Origin: Clostridia bacterium | GTDB taxonomy: Bacteria; Bacillota; Clostridia; Lachnospirales; Cellulosilyticaceae | Direction of reading: 5' to 3' | Length of the DNA: 64,000 nt | NCBI GenBank assembly: GCA_029239755.1 | Contig: JARBUI010000002.1 | Location: forward strand, 1-64,000 | Part shown: positions 1-9,955 of the stretch, piece by piece | Position numbering within the stretch: the first letter of the stretch is position 1 | Layout: the number at the start of each line of letters is the position of its first letter | Notes under the pieces: generated by a model | Seen by the model: only the letters and a program-made list of their open reading frames with translations | Told to the model about the DNA's origin: nothing | The model's database searches: none | Position numbers and translations under genes: made by a program

Positions 1-318
1 AACATCCATGTTATACAGATCCCCAATATAGTACTCGTCATCTCCAAGCGGTAAACTGTCTTTTCTATCAATTTTTAAAACTGCATTTTTAAACAGTTCT
101 GCCTCATCAATAGTATCAATACCCTCAAACTTAATGAGAACAAAGCCTTTGTGATAACGTACACTCTCAATCTTATAAACCTTAAGATCTTTTCTCTCAA
201 TATATAACTCTTTCAATTTTTCAAATCTTTTAGGGTCATCTGTTGTGGGAACAACTCTTACCTCACCTTTAATGCCATGCGTATTAACTATTTTTCCTAT
301 TGCAAACATTTTTTCCAT
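1..318 (-). CDS. rimM: Ribosome maturation factor RimM (3' end outside window)
   Basis: The minus-strand frame opens with MEKMFAIGKIVNTHGIKGEV, the typical RimM N-terminus, and reads 106 codons to the window edge. RimM binds ribosomal protein S19 and assists 16S rRNA processing and 30S assembly. I place the start at 318, because an AAAAGG ribosome-binding site lies about 9 nt upstream; an in-frame ATG at 327 overlaps that site. It is the last gene of the block visible here; trmD and rplS would be expected beyond the edge. Confidence 0.9.
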   Translation of the reverse strand, partial: MEKMFAIGKIVNTHGIKGEVRVVPTTDDPKRFEKLKELYIERKDLKVYKIESVRYHKGFVLIKFEGIDTIDEAELFKNAVLKIDRKDSLPLGDDEYYIGDLYNMDV

Positions 319-339
319 GGTACTCATCCTTTTGTCTAT

Positions 340-403
340 AAATATTTATATGATTTCATAAGTTATAATAGCCAAATCATAACTTATAAAATCATATAAA
401 TTT
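340..403. repeat. Long inverted repeat between khpA and rimM
   Basis: Two arms of about 24 nt (about 340-366 and 379-403) are complementary with about one mismatch, around a 12-nt centre (367-378). The stem is very AT-rich and has no clear U-tract. It lies just downstream of the khpA terminator and upstream of rimM, so it could be an RNA-processing or stability stem, or a binding site. Function unknown. Confidence 0.6.
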
Positions 404-427
404 CAAAATGCTATGTATATAGTTAAA

Positions 428-446
428 GGTTAGGGAATATCCCTAA
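428..446 (-). terminator. Hairpin at the end of khpA
   Basis: On the minus strand GGTTAGGGA and TCCCTAACC form a 9-bp stem around a 1-3 nt loop, followed by TTTAACT. It lies immediately after the khpA stop codon. The U-run is short, so termination may be partial and allow read-through into rimM. Confidence 0.5.
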
Positions 447-447
447 C

Positions 448-678
448 CTACTCAACTATATCAATAACAACTTTTTTGCTTGATCCTACTGTTGCAGCTT
501 TAATGATGGTACGAATTGACTTAGCTATCCTGCCTTGTTTACCGATTATTTTTCCCATATCTTCTGGGGCTACTTTGAGCTCTAAAATAATCTTGTCTTC
601 TTCTTCTTTTTCTAACACTGTAACTTGTTCAGGATAGTCAACTAATTCTTTAGCTATGGTCTGTAATAAATTTTTCAT
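448..678 (-). CDS. khpA: KH-domain RNA-binding protein KhpA (YlqC)
   Basis: The 76-residue product is a single KH domain with the GxxG loop as IIGKQGR near residues 44-50, flanked by the expected helices. KhpA pairs with KhpB/Jag in Firmicutes and binds RNA, affecting cell elongation and division. The length is normal for the family. It sits between rpsP and rimM, its standard place in Firmicutes, with an AGGAGG-type site before the ATG. Confidence 0.93.
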   Translation of the reverse strand: MKNLLQTIAKELVDYPEQVTVLEKEEEDKIILELKVAPEDMGKIIGKQGRIAKSIRTIIKAATVGSSKKVVIDIVE

Positions 679-701
679 CGGATTACCTCCTCCAAAAGGA
701 A

Positions 702-947
702 TTACATTTGAATACCTGCTTTTTTAAATAAGTCTTTTACTGTATCCGTTGGTTGTGCACCAGTTCCAAGCCATTTTTGTGCTGCTTCTTGATTAATGCT
801 TAATTCATTAGGTTCTTGGCAAGGATTATAGTAACCTATTTCTTCAATAAAACGTCCGTCTCTTGGTGAACGAGAATCTGCAACGACTATTCTATAGAAA
901 GGAGCTTTTTTTGCACCAATTCTTTTTAAACGAATTTTTACTGCCAT
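702..947 (-). CDS. rpsP: 30S ribosomal protein S16
   Basis: The 81-residue product begins [20 protein letters not shown], the universal S16 N-terminus, and has the family's normal length. I chose the ATG at 947 because AAGGAGGTG lies 5-6 nt upstream; the in-frame GTG at 956 is part of that site. S16 is needed for 30S assembly. It is followed by khpA and rimM. Confidence 0.96.
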   Translation of the reverse strand: MAVKIRLKRIGAKKAPFYRIVVADSRSPRDGRFIEEIGYYNPCQEPNELSINQEAAQKWLGTGAQPTDTVKDLFKKAGIQM

Positions 948-979
948 GTTTTTCACCTCCTTGGTAAAATAATATTTAT

Positions 980-2314
980 TTACATAAAAGGAAATTTTAA
1001 TTTACCTTTTTTGCCTTTCATTGCACCTGAAAACTGTTTCATCATAACTTGCATCTGCTCAAACTGCTTGATGAGTCTATTGACTTCCTGCATATCTCTT
1101 CCAGAACCTTTTGCTATTCTTTTTTTCCTGGACATATTAAGAAGGTTAGGATTTAATCTTTCTGCCTTTGTCATAGATAATATAATTGCTTCTATATGAG
1201 CCATCTGTTTATCATCTATTTGTATATCCCCAAGCTTAGCTGCATTAAGTCCTGGTATCATCCCTACAAGCTGGCTGATAGGTCCCATATTTTTAACTTG
1301 CTGCATTTGATCTAAAAAGTCCTCAAAGTTAAACTCAGCTTTTCTAAATTTAGCTTCGAGTTCCTTTGCTTTCTTTTCGTCTATATTTTGCTGAGCTTTT
1401 TCTATAAGGGTTAATACATCTCCCATGCCTAATATACGTGAAGCTATTCTGTCTGGATGGAATGATTCCAAATCTCCGAGTTTTTCTCCCATACCTACGT
1501 ATTTAATAGGTTTATTGGTAACTGCTTTAATAGATAAAGCTGCTCCACCTCTGCTGTCTCCATCAAGCTTAGTCATCACAACGCCATCTAATCCAAGATC
1601 TTTATCAAAGGACTCTGCAACATTGACTGCATCTTGCCCAGTCATCGCATCTACAACTAACAGTATTTCTTGTGGTTTTACTTCTTTTTTAATATTCTTA
1701 AGCTCATCCATCAACACTTCATCTATGTGAAGTCTTCCAGCTGTATCAAAGAGTACAACATCCAAATTATTCTCTTTAGCATAGGCTAATCCCGCCGTCG
1801 CTATATCTACTGGGTTATGATCCGTACCTAGTGAAAATACCGGTACATTGACTTGTTTACCAACTTTAGTAAGCTGCTCAATAGCTGCCGGCCTATAGAT
1901 ATCACATCCTACAAGCAAAGGTCTTTTCCCTTGAGACTTAATCAGTGATGCAAGTTTTGCACTTGTAGTTGTTTTGCCGGCTCCTTGAAGCCCAACCATC
2001 ATGATCGTTGTAATCCCTCTTGGAGCAAACATAATTTTACTCTGAGTGGTCCCCATTAAATTAATGAGCTCTTCATTTACAATTTTGATAACTTGTTGCC
2101 CTGGTGTTAAGCTTTCCATGACTTCTTGTCCTATAGAACGTTCTTCTATAGTTTTTATAAAATTTTTAACAACCTTAAAGTTAACGTCTGCTTCCAGAAG
2201 CGCCAGCTTAACTTCTCGAAGAGCAAGCTTCACATCTTTATCTGTCAGCTTCCCTTTACCTTTTAGCTGTTTAAAAACATCCTGTAATTTAGATGATAAT
2301 TGATCAAAGGGCAT
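980..2314 (-). CDS. ffh: Signal recognition particle GTPase Ffh (SRP54)
   Basis: The 444-residue protein has the N helical bundle, then the G domain with P-loop [15 protein letters not shown] near residue 107, the DTAGR motif near 191 and TKLDGD near 248, then a methionine-rich M domain from about residue 300 that binds 4.5S/scRNA and signal peptides. Ffh with FtsY targets nascent membrane and secreted proteins to the translocon. ylxM lies just upstream with a 12-nt gap, the usual pair. Confidence 0.96.
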   Translation of the reverse strand: MPFDQLSSKLQDVFKQLKGKGKLTDKDVKLALREVKLALLEADVNFKVVKNFIKTIEERSIGQEVMESLTPGQQVIKIVNEELINLMGTTQSKIMFAPRGITTIMMVGLQGAGKTTTSAKLASLIKSQGKRPLLVGCDIYRPAAIEQLTKVGKQVNVPVFSLGTDHNPVDIATAGLAYAKENNLDVVLFDTAGRLHIDEVLMDELKNIKKEVKPQEILLVVDAMTGQDAVNVAESFDKDLGLDGVVMTKLDGDSRGGAALSIKAVTNKPIKYVGMGEKLGDLESFHPDRIASRILGMGDVLTLIEKAQQNIDEKKAKELEAKFRKAEFNFEDFLDQMQQVKNMGPISQLVGMIPGLNAAKLGDIQIDDKQMAHIEAIILSMTKAERLNPNLLNMSRKKRIAKGSGRDMQEVNRLIKQFEQMQVMMKQFSGAMKGKKGKLKFPFM

Positions 2315-2326
2315 ACAAAAGTCCTC

Positions 2327-2680
2327 CTAAATCTTATTAATTAATCTCTCTGTTAGAGTTATAACTTCTTGTATTTCTTGTGACTTTTCTTTATCCAGAT
2401 TCTTTGTAACAGCATGACACAATTGCTTAATATCAAGTAAAACGAGTTGCGCTTCTTGATGTTTAGCAAATAAATGTAGTTTGTTTTCATAATTCAATAG
2501 CTTTTGTTCAGCTTTTTTAATGGTGTCAAATACACTTTGTCTGCTTATTTGGTGTTGCTCTGATAACTCACCTAGGGAGAGATCTTCTAAATAATACTCC
2601 TTAATTAAATCTCTTTGTTTATCAGTCAGTAAATCTTGATAGAAATCAAACAAATAGGTTATCATAACAAACTTTTCCAT
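2327..2680 (-). CDS. ylxM: YlxM/UPF0122 helix-turn-helix protein
   Basis: The 117-residue protein resembles sigma region 4: helices around DKQRDLIKEYYLEDLSLGEL and a helix-turn-helix near HQISRQSVFDTIKKAE. In Firmicutes ylxM precedes ffh and is reported to modulate SRP activity. I chose ATG 2680 because GAGGTGTAAC lies directly upstream; an in-frame TTG at 2692 lacks a site. Length is normal. Confidence 0.9.
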   Translation of the reverse strand: MEKFVMITYLFDFYQDLLTDKQRDLIKEYYLEDLSLGELSEQHQISRQSVFDTIKKAEQKLLNYENKLHLFAKHQEAQLVLLDIKQLCHAVTKNLDKEKSQEIQEVITLTERLINKI

Positions 2681-2770
2681 GTTACACCTCAATTACTGTC
2701 AGCCCTTTTTGCTTTACAGATGAATTATAAAGAAAACCTTGTTATTTGTCAACCATTATTTTTAAAATAC

Positions 2771-3973
2771 TTATTTTTCTTTGAATAAAGCTTTAGCAAA
2801 TGCCTCTGCATCAAAAGGCTGCAGGTCTTCTATTGTTTCTCCCACTCCTATATACTTTACAGGCACTTTCAAGGATGAATGTATGCTTACTATAGCTCCT
2901 CCTTTTGCAGTTCCATCTAGTTTAGTTAAAATAATACCATTAATGTTTGCAACTTCTTTAAAAAGTTTAACCTGCTGAAGCGCATTTTGACCAGTTGTAG
3001 CATCTAAAACAATTAAAATTTCTTTTTTAGCTTCTGGATACTCTCTTTCAATAATCCTAGATATTTTTTCAAGTTCCTTCATGAGATTTGTCTTATTTTG
3101 AAGTCTTCCAGCTGTGTCACATATAAGCACATCGCTCCTGCGGGATTTAGCAGCTGAAATTGCATCAAATACAACCGCAGCAGCATCTGATCCTTCTTCA
3201 TGTCTGATAAGGTCTACACTCGCTCTATTTGCCCATATTTGAAGTTGTTCAATAGCGGCTGCCCTAAAGGTGTCTGCAGCGGCAAGTAAAACTTTCTTAT
3301 TATTTTGCTTAAACAAATAAGCTAGTTTCCCTATACTTGTTGTTTTACCTGCACCATTCACACCTATAACCAGTATAACCGTAGGCTGCGTATCACTTAC
3401 AACCGGTTCATATTTTTCTCTTGTCAGCAAGCTTGAAATAATATCTTGCAAAGCTTCTTTAAGCTGGTTAGGTTCATTTATTTTTTTTTGCTTAACAACT
3501 TGTCTTAGCTGTTCTATAATAGAAGTTGTTGTTTCCATACCAAAATCAGCCATAATGAGTACTTCTTCTAACTCTTCATATAAGTCTTCATCAATATGTT
3601 TAAAAGCGCTAAGCACCTCATCTACGCCCTTTAATATATTGTCTCTTGTTTTGCTAAGTCCTGCAAAAAGCTTTTTAACAAATCCTTCTTTCTTCGTTTC
3701 TTTAACACTAGTATCCGGAGACTCTGAAAGATTTTGTTCTTGTAATACTTGTGTACTATTTTCATTCCAGACTGGTTTCTTCTCTTCTTCATTTATTGCA
3801 TCCTGTATTATTTCATTTATTTCTGTATTTAACTCAATATTTGTTTCTATATTTGTTTCTGTATTTGTTTCTGTATTCACTTCTACATCTTGTGTTTCAA
3901 TAGATTGTTTAGGGATATCCTTTGATTCCTTTAATCTATCTTCTCTCTTAAAAAATTTTTTGAATAAACTCAC
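2771..3973 (-). CDS. ftsY: SRP receptor GTPase FtsY
   Basis: The 400-residue protein has an acidic, low-complexity N-terminal A region (repeated NTETNIE-type segments, residues about 30-60), the N domain, and an SRP GTPase domain with P-loop GVNGAGKTTSIGKLA near 205, DTAGR near 286 and TKLDGTAKGG near 349. The start is GTG at 3973 with AGGAGG 9 nt upstream; an ATG two codons earlier is out of frame and ends quickly. The NTETN repeats may vary in number between strains. It follows smc closely. Confidence 0.95.
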   Translation of the reverse strand: MSLFKKFFKREDRLKESKDIPKQSIETQDVEVNTETNTETNIETNIELNTEINEIIQDAINEEEKKPVWNENSTQVLQEQNLSESPDTSVKETKKEGFVKKLFAGLSKTRDNILKGVDEVLSAFKHIDEDLYEELEEVLIMADFGMETTTSIIEQLRQVVKQKKINEPNQLKEALQDIISSLLTREKYEPVVSDTQPTVILVIGVNGAGKTTSIGKLAYLFKQNNKKVLLAAADTFRAAAIEQLQIWANRASVDLIRHEEGSDAAAVVFDAISAAKSRRSDVLICDTAGRLQNKTNLMKELEKISRIIEREYPEAKKEILIVLDATTGQNALQQVKLFKEVANINGIILTKLDGTAKGGAIVSIHSSLKVPVKYIGVGETIEDLQPFDAEAFAKALFKEK

Positions 3974-3984
3974 GCATTTGCCTC

Positions 3985-6900
3985 CTAGCTAGTTTTCTTT
4001 TCATCTAAGTAAATCTTGGCATCTTCTAATTGAATGGATAATACCGTTGAAACTCCTCGTTCTTGCATCGTCACCCCATATAAAGTATGCGCTCTTTCCA
4101 TTGTACCTTTCCTATGTGTAATCACTATGAATTGTGTTTCATCTGCCAATTTATGAAGATATTCTGCAAAACGAAGGACATTTGCATCATCTAAAGCTGA
4201 TTCTATTTCATCTAACACACAAAAAGGGGAAGGCTTAAGTTTTAAAATACCAAACAGAAGAGAAATAGCTGTTAATGTTCTTTCGCCCCCAGATAACAAA
4301 CTCATATTTTGCAGCTTTTTACCTGGTGGTTTAGCGATAATTTCAATGCCAGACTCTAAAATATTCTGCTCATCACTAAGCTCTAAGTATGCTTCTCCTC
4401 CTCCAAATAATTCCCTAAAAACTGCTGTAAAGTTAATTGCAATACTCTTAAACTGTACGCTAAATATTTCTTTCATTTGATGTGTCAAATTCTCAATCAT
4501 CTGAAGCAGTGTTGTCTCTGCTTTTTCAATGTCTTCTTTTTGAGAATTTAAAAACTCATATCTTGTTTTTGTTTCGTTATATTCCTCTAAAGCATTTACA
4601 TTAACATTTCCTATTTGTTTAATCTGAATCTTCATATCCACTGACAGTTTTTTAAGTTCAGAAATACTCCCTAATTCTTTTTGATAAGTCAGCGCATGAT
4701 TATACGTGATTTCATACTGTTCCCACATACTATTACACCAGTTTTGCTTTTGCAGATCCCAGTTTTGCTTCTTATTATCTAATCTATATTTTTCTTCTTT
4801 TAGTTTGTCCAGCTGTTCTAAAACTTCTTCCGTTGCTTCTTGGATTTTTATTTCATCTGCTTCAAGAGCAGCTTTTTTTGCATCATAGTCTGCACGCTTC
4901 ATGTTATACTCTATGATTTTTTCTTCAAGTACCGCTATTTCTTTTTTCATCATCTCATTATTTTCTAACAAAATTTGCTTGTCACTCTTATAATTTTGGA
5001 TGCTTTCTTCTTGCTTTATATATTTTTCATCTTGGTGTTCAAGCTGATCCTTCAATTCTTTAATTTGTTCAAAAATATGCTTGATATTTTGCTCTGTTGA
5101 TGATAAATCAATTTTTTTCTCAGTTAGCTCCTTGGCAATTTGCTCTTTGTTTGTCCTTAATTCAAAAAGATCGCGTTCTAGTGTCTGCAGGGAATCTTTA
5201 TCTTTTTTTATATCCTCCTCAGCTTCCTCAAGCTGACTGGTCATTTGTTCCCTAGATCTTTTTAATTCCTCTATTGTGTCCTCTAGAGTATTTTTTTCTG
5301 TTATAAGCTGCAGTTGAGTATTTTTAGTAAGCTTGATTTTTTGAATATTTTTTTCTAATTCTAAGACAATACTTTTTTCTTTATCTCCTAATTCGACAAG
5401 CTTATTATGAAGGGTGTCCCACTTCTCATTAATATTTTCAATATTTTGAGCTAATAGAATTAAATCTTTACTTAAACGATCTGACTGTTCTTTAAAAATA
5501 ATTACTTTTTGCTGCAGCTCTTTAATTTCTCTATTACGAGAAAAAATATTATTTTTTTGATTTTTTGTACTGCCTCCGCTTAAAGAACCCCCACTATTAA
5601 ATATTTCACCGTCTAAAGTAACTAATTTATACTTATACTTATATTTTCTAGCAATATTAGAAGCATTTTTTATATCATCTACAATAATAATTCTTCCTAA
5701 CAAGGATGAAATAATGTCGCTATATGACTTATCATAAGCAATAAGTTCGCTGGCAATCCCTAAAAATCCTGGCTCTTTACAAATGGCACTTTCTTGAATA
5801 GCATTTGCTCTAGTTACAGTATCTTTTGGAAGAAAAGTTACTCTTGAAATACCTTTTTGCTTCATAAGGTTTATCATATCTCTTGCGTAATCTTCCGAAA
5901 GTGTAACTATGTATTGGATAGATGAACCAAGCGCAGTAACTATAGCTGTTTCATACTCTTTAGGCACTTCTAAGAGTTCACCCACTACCCCTATAATCCC
6001 CTTCCACCTTGCCGCATCTTTCTTAACAATATTCAGTACCTCTTTAACACTGCTAAAATAGCCTTCATGCTCTTCTTTAATGTGCATCAGCCACTTAAAT
6101 TGCCTGTCAGCTTGTACATAATTCTGTTCACATATACTTAATTCTTTTTCTATATTTGATTTGGCCTGGGCCAATTCACTTTTACTTTGTTCAACTTGTT
6201 TTAGCTCGTTTTCGTTTTGATCTTGCTCACCTTTTACTTCGCTTTTACTTTGATTTAATACTTTTATACTGACTTCTTCGTGTTGAATTTCACTGTTAAG
6301 AATAGCAATATTCTCTTCAATTTGTGAAATTCGGTATTCAAATCCCGCTTCTGTCTCATCGCATCTTAGTATTTCTGACCTTAGTAAGTCAATTTCTCTT
6401 ATATTCTTGTATAGTTCTTCTTTTGAAGACCCAATATTATTTTCGACATCATTCAGAAGCTGTGTCATTTGCTCAAGTCTTTCCGTTTCTGCTGCCATAA
6501 TATCCGCTTTAGATACTTGCTCTATTTCTAAGGCCGTCTTCTTAGACTGAAGCATATTTAACTTATCTATTTTATTTTGATGATCAATTTGTCTGGTTTC
6601 TTTATCTTTCTTTATTTGTTCTAAAAGCCTATCTATAGTCGTTATCTTTTCACACGTAATCTCTATTTGGCTATGTTTTCTTTCCTGGTCTTTATCTAGT
6701 TCAGAAATAGTATGAACAATCCCCTCTATATCCTCAAACAGATTGTTTTTCAACTTTTTATGCATCGTATTTTTTTGACTAAGCAATTCTTTTTGTAAAT
6801 TCGCTTCATTAATTTGAGTATCTACAGTCGCTATGTCCTCTACTAGCTTTACCAATTCCTTTTCTAATCTATCTATTTCATAAATAAATATATTAACATC

Positions 6901-7575
6901 AACTTCTCTTAGTTCTTCCTTAAGTTTTAAAAAACGCTTTGTTTTTTGCGCTTCAAGCTCCAGTGGTTCAAGTCTGGATTCAATTTCTAAGATAATATCA
7001 TTAATTCGTGTTAGGTTCTCCCTTTGCTTCTCTAATTTTTTCTCAGCTTCCTGACGTCTTACTTTATATTTATAAATACCAGCAGCCTCTTCAAACAGCG
7101 TCCTCCGTTCTTCTGGTTTTGAACTAAGCACCCTATCAATTTGGCCTTGTCCAATAATAGAATAACCCTCTTTGCCCACTCCAGTATCCATAAAGAGTTC
7201 TTGTACATCTTTTAGCCTACAGGAACTTCCATTAATAAAATATTCGCTCTCTCCTGAACGATAGACTCTTCTTTTAATAACAATTTCGTTATATGCAATC
7301 GGCACTTCTTTATCATCATTTTTAATATGCATTGCAACTTCAGCATACCCAAGAGACTTTCGTTTTTCTGTTCCTGCAAATATAATATCTTCCATCTTGC
7401 TCCCACGTAAACTTTTAGCACTTTGCTCGCCTAATACCCATCTTATAGCATCTGCCACATTACTTTTCCCACTTCCATTAGGACCAATAACCCCAGTAAT
7501 ACCTTTAGGTATATTAAGTTTCACAGCATTCCCAAACGATTTAAATCCATGTATCTCTATTTTATCTAGATACAT
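3985..7575 (-). CDS. smc: Chromosome segregation ATPase SMC
   Basis: The 1196-residue protein has Walker A GPNGSGKSNVADAIRW near residue 32, long coiled coils (about 170-500 and 670-1010), a hinge domain (about 510-660, with the glycine-rich GGSLSGGS), the ABC signature LLSGGERT near 1100 and Walker B FCVLDEIESALDD near 1125. SMC with ScpAB condenses and segregates chromosomes. ATG 7575 is preceded by GAGGTGGAAT; an upstream in-frame start at 7587 lacks its own site. rnc ends 9 nt upstream. Confidence 0.96.
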   Translation of the reverse strand: MYLDKIEIHGFKSFGNAVKLNIPKGITGVIGPNGSGKSNVADAIRWVLGEQSAKSLRGSKMEDIIFAGTEKRKSLGYAEVAMHIKNDDKEVPIAYNEIVIKRRVYRSGESEYFINGSSCRLKDVQELFMDTGVGKEGYSIIGQGQIDRVLSSKPEERRTLFEEAAGIYKYKVRRQEAEKKLEKQRENLTRINDIILEIESRLEPLELEAQKTKRFLKLKEELREVDVNIFIYEIDRLEKELVKLVEDIATVDTQINEANLQKELLSQKNTMHKKLKNNLFEDIEGIVHTISELDKDQERKHSQIEITCEKITTIDRLLEQIKKDKETRQIDHQNKIDKLNMLQSKKTALEIEQVSKADIMAAETERLEQMTQLLNDVENNIGSSKEELYKNIREIDLLRSEILRCDETEAGFEYRISQIEENIAILNSEIQHEEVSIKVLNQSKSEVKGEQDQNENELKQVEQSKSELAQAKSNIEKELSICEQNYVQADRQFKWLMHIKEEHEGYFSSVKEVLNIVKKDAARWKGIIGVVGELLEVPKEYETAIVTALGSSIQYIVTLSEDYARDMINLMKQKGISRVTFLPKDTVTRANAIQESAICKEPGFLGIASELIAYDKSYSDIISSLLGRIIIVDDIKNASNIARKYKYKYKLVTLDGEIFNSGGSLSGGSTKNQKNNIFSRNREIKELQQKVIIFKEQSDRLSKDLILLAQNIENINEKWDTLHNKLVELGDKEKSIVLELEKNIQKIKLTKNTQLQLITEKNTLEDTIEELKRSREQMTSQLEEAEEDIKKDKDSLQTLERDLFELRTNKEQIAKELTEKKIDLSSTEQNIKHIFEQIKELKDQLEHQDEKYIKQEESIQNYKSDKQILLENNEMMKKEIAVLEEKIIEYNMKRADYDAKKAALEADEIKIQEATEEVLEQLDKLKEEKYRLDNKKQNWDLQKQNWCNSMWEQYEITYNHALTYQKELGSISELKKLSVDMKIQIKQIGNVNVNALEEYNETKTRYEFLNSQKEDIEKAETTLLQMIENLTHQMKEIFSVQFKSIAINFTAVFRELFGGGEAYLELSDEQNILESGIEIIAKPPGKKLQNMSLLSGGERTLTAISLLFGILKLKPSPFCVLDEIESALDDANVLRFAEYLHKLADETQFIVITHRKGTMERAHTLYGVTMQERGVSTVLSIQLEDAKIYLDEKKTS

Positions 7576-7583
7576 ATTCCACC

Positions 7584-8306
7584 TCAATTTTTAGAATTAT
7601 TTAATGCCTTTTTAGCCGCATCTTGCTCAGCCTCTTTTTTGCTTTTTCCAATTCCTTTTCCTAAACACATTGTACCATGATATACTTCTACATAAAAGTT
7701 TTTATCATGGTCAGGGCCGTCTTCATTCACGACTTCGTAACTAATAGGCTTATTACTTTCTTTTTGTATACTTTCTTGGAGCAATGTTTTATAATCTGTA
7801 TACAAATCCTCTAAAGAAGATACTTGTTCCACCTCTTTAATGAGTGATTCTGTAAGGAAATTCTTTGCCTGATCAAATCCGCCATCTAGAAAAATGGCTC
7901 CAGTTAAAGCTTCAAAGGTATCAGCTAAAATGGATGCTCTTTCTCTTCCCCCCGTCATTTCCTCCCCTTTGCCTAGACGTATAAATTGCCCAAGTTCAAT
8001 AATCTTTGCAGTCTTAGCTAAGGATGCTTCACATACTATACTTGCCCTGATTTTAGATAAATCACCTTCTGGCATTCTAGGATGTCTTTTAAAAAGGTAT
8101 TCACTTATAATTAAATCTAGTATAGCATCTCCCAAAAATTCTAACCTTTCATTGTCACTTATTGACGCACTCCTATGTTCATTAGCATATGAGCTATGGG
8201 TAAGAGACTGCTTGAGAAGATCACTATTTTCAAAGTGATATCTTATTTTATCTTGTATACTCTCAAGAAATAAGCTATTTGAGATTTTACCTGTTTTTTT
8301 TTGCAT
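7584..8306 (-). CDS. rnc: Ribonuclease III
   Basis: The 240-residue protein has the RNase III signature ERLEFLGDAILDLIISEYLF near residues 55-74 with the catalytic Glu and Asp, a second acidic cluster near residue 125 (DTFEALTGAIFLD), and a C-terminal double-stranded-RNA-binding domain ending KSKKEAEQDAAKKAL. It processes rRNA precursors and structured RNAs. Placed between acpP and smc as in most Firmicutes. Confidence 0.96.
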   Translation of the reverse strand: MQKKTGKISNSLFLESIQDKIRYHFENSDLLKQSLTHSSYANEHRSASISDNERLEFLGDAILDLIISEYLFKRHPRMPEGDLSKIRASIVCEASLAKTAKIIELGQFIRLGKGEEMTGGRERASILADTFEALTGAIFLDGGFDQAKNFLTESLIKEVEQVSSLEDLYTDYKTLLQESIQKESNKPISYEVVNEDGPDHDKNFYVEVYHGTMCLGKGIGKSKKEAEQDAAKKALNNSKN

Positions 8307-8351
8307 TATACTTCTCTCCTATTTATTTAAATAAAAATGATTTTAATATAC

Positions 8352-8373
8352 TAAAAGCCTCGCTAAGCGAGGC
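8352..8373 (-). terminator. Intrinsic terminator after acpP
   Basis: On the minus strand GCCTCGC and GCGAGGC form a 7-bp GC-rich stem with a 2-3 nt loop, followed by TTTTAGTATATT. It lies 9 nt after the acpP stop codon and would separate the acpP-plsX-rpmF part from rnc-smc. Confidence 0.75.
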
Positions 8374-8381
8374 AGTTATCA

Positions 8382-8618
8382 TTAATCTAATCCTTTTTGT
8401 TCTTTAATATACTCTACAACATCTCCTACTGTAGATACCTTTTCTGCATCATCATTTGATATCTCTATCTCAAATTCCTCTTCTATTGCCATTATAATTT
8501 GAAAAATATCTAATGAGTCAGCATTTAAATCATCTGCAAAAGATGTATATAAAGTAAGTTCATCTTCTGAAATATTAAATTGTTCACTAATAATTTGCTT
8601 TACTTTATCAAATACCAT
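8382..8618 (-). CDS. acpP: Acyl carrier protein
   Basis: The 78-residue acidic protein has the phosphopantetheine attachment motif DLNADSLD with the modified serine near residue 36. It carries acyl chains in fatty-acid synthesis. It sits beside plsX, the usual partner in the fatty-acid/phospholipid block. Length is normal. Confidence 0.95.
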   Translation of the reverse strand: MVFDKVKQIISEQFNISEDELTLYTSFADDLNADSLDIFQIIMAIEEEFEIEISNDDAEKVSTVGDVVEYIKEQKGLD

Positions 8619-8692
8619 TTTAACACCTCTTATAAAGATTTATATTTTGATAATATTATATACTAGTTTTAGAGTCAATATGAATTTATATT

Positions 8693-9682
8693 TTAATTTA
8701 AATTCTTTGCAATTTTCTCAACTAATTGATTTTTAACAAATCCTTCTGTTTGAAGAATAGTACTATATATCTCTTGTTCTTTAGAGCTTCCATGGGTTTT
8801 AACCACTAAACCATTTACTCCTAGAAATGGAGCTCCGCCTTTTGTAGAATAGTTGAATTTATCTTTAAGGCTATAAATTCCTTTTTTAAGTAATAGTGCA
8901 GCAAACTTGGTTTTTATGTTCCTCATGAATTCTACTTTTAACATGTGCAAAATCCATTTCCCAAATCCCTCCATAAACTTAAGAACTATATTTCCAACAA
9001 ATCCATCACATACTAAGATATCCACTTTGCCTTCCGAAATATCTCTTGCTTCAATATTACCATAGAAATTAATATTTAATTCCTGATCTAATAGTTTATA
9101 GGCTTCTTTTGTGAGTTGGTTTCCTTTTTCTTCTTCAGTTCCAATATTGATAAGGCCTACTTTAGGATTTGATATTCCAAGACAATGTTTCATATAAACA
9201 GTTCCCATAATGGCAAATTGATTAAGATAACTTGGTTTTGCATCTACATTTGCACCACAGTCTATAAGTAATGAATAACCTGTTTTAGTTGGAATTATAG
9301 GGGCTAATGCCGGGCGTTCTACACCTGGTATTCTGCCTACAATTAAAGTTGCACCCGTAAGCAACGCCCCTGTGCTTCCCGCGCTTATAAAACCATCAAC
9401 TTGTTTATCTTTTAAAAGCTTAAGACCAACTACCATTGAAGACTGCTTTTTTTGTCTGATTGCTACCACTGGAGAATCTTCCATTGTTATTACTTCATCA
9501 GCATGAATAATTTCAATTTTAGATTGGTCATATGTATAGACAGACAATTTTTCTTTAATGCTTTCTTCTCTACCAACTAAAACAAGTGTACAATCAATTT
9601 CTTTGGCTGCTCTTACACAGCCTTTAATGATTTCATCTGGTGCATGATCGCCACCCATTACATCTACTGCTATTTTTGACAT
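8693..9682 (-). CDS. plsX: Phosphate acyltransferase PlsX
   Basis: The 329-residue protein begins MSKIAVDVMGGDHAPDEIIK, the PlsX hallmark, and keeps the family's length. PlsX converts acyl-ACP to acyl-phosphate, the first step of phosphatidic acid synthesis with PlsY and PlsC. I chose ATG 9682, 8 nt from AAAGG; the alternative GTG/ATG at 9691/9688 overlap that site. rpmF lies upstream. Confidence 0.95.
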   Translation of the reverse strand: MSKIAVDVMGGDHAPDEIIKGCVRAAKEIDCTLVLVGREESIKEKLSVYTYDQSKIEIIHADEVITMEDSPVVAIRQKKQSSMVVGLKLLKDKQVDGFISAGSTGALLTGATLIVGRIPGVERPALAPIIPTKTGYSLLIDCGANVDAKPSYLNQFAIMGTVYMKHCLGISNPKVGLINIGTEEEKGNQLTKEAYKLLDQELNINFYGNIEARDISEGKVDILVCDGFVGNIVLKFMEGFGKWILHMLKVEFMRNIKTKFAALLLKKGIYSLKDKFNYSTKGGAPFLGVNGLVVKTHGSSKEQEIYSTILQTEGFVKNQLVEKIAKNLN

Positions 9683-9724
9683 TGTCATCACCTTTATCTT
9701 TCTCTATATTGAAATTAAATATAC

Positions 9725-9753
9725 AAAAAGACAGCTAAAAGCTGTCTTTTTAA
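9725..9753. terminator. Intrinsic terminator between rpmF and plsX
   Basis: AAAAAGACAGC and GCTGTCTTTTT form a perfect stem around TAAAA. The flanking A- and T-runs make it effective on both strands. It implies attenuated read-through from rpmF into plsX. Confidence 0.8.
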
Positions 9754-9758
9754 TAGCA

Positions 9759-9935
9759 TTAATCTACTTTTACTACAACGCGATTAGCGTAAGAACCACA
9801 AGCTTTACATACACGGTGTGGCATCATTAATTCACCACATTTAGGGCACTTTACTAAATTCAGCGGAGAAAGTTTCCAATTTGCCTGTCTTTTATTTCTT
9901 CTGGCCTTTGACGTTTTTCTTTTTGGTACTGCCAT
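9759..9935 (-). CDS. rpmF: 50S ribosomal protein L32
   Basis: A 58-residue minus-strand gene starts MAVPKRKTSKARRNKRQANW at 9935 and ends with a VVKVD-stop at 9759. It has the zinc-binding pairs CPKC and CKAC of the Cys4 form of L32. AGGAGG lies 7-8 nt upstream of the ATG. It follows the yceD gene directly, the conserved yceD-rpmF-plsX order of bacteria. Confidence 0.96.
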   Translation of the reverse strand: MAVPKRKTSKARRNKRQANWKLSPLNLVKCPKCGELMMPHRVCKACGSYANRVVVKVD

Positions 9936-9955
9936 TTTAACACCTCCTCTTGATA

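Noticed and set aside
3555..3992. Plus-strand 145-residue frame opposite ftsY
   Set aside because: Low-complexity shadow of the acidic A domain of FtsY; no start signal.
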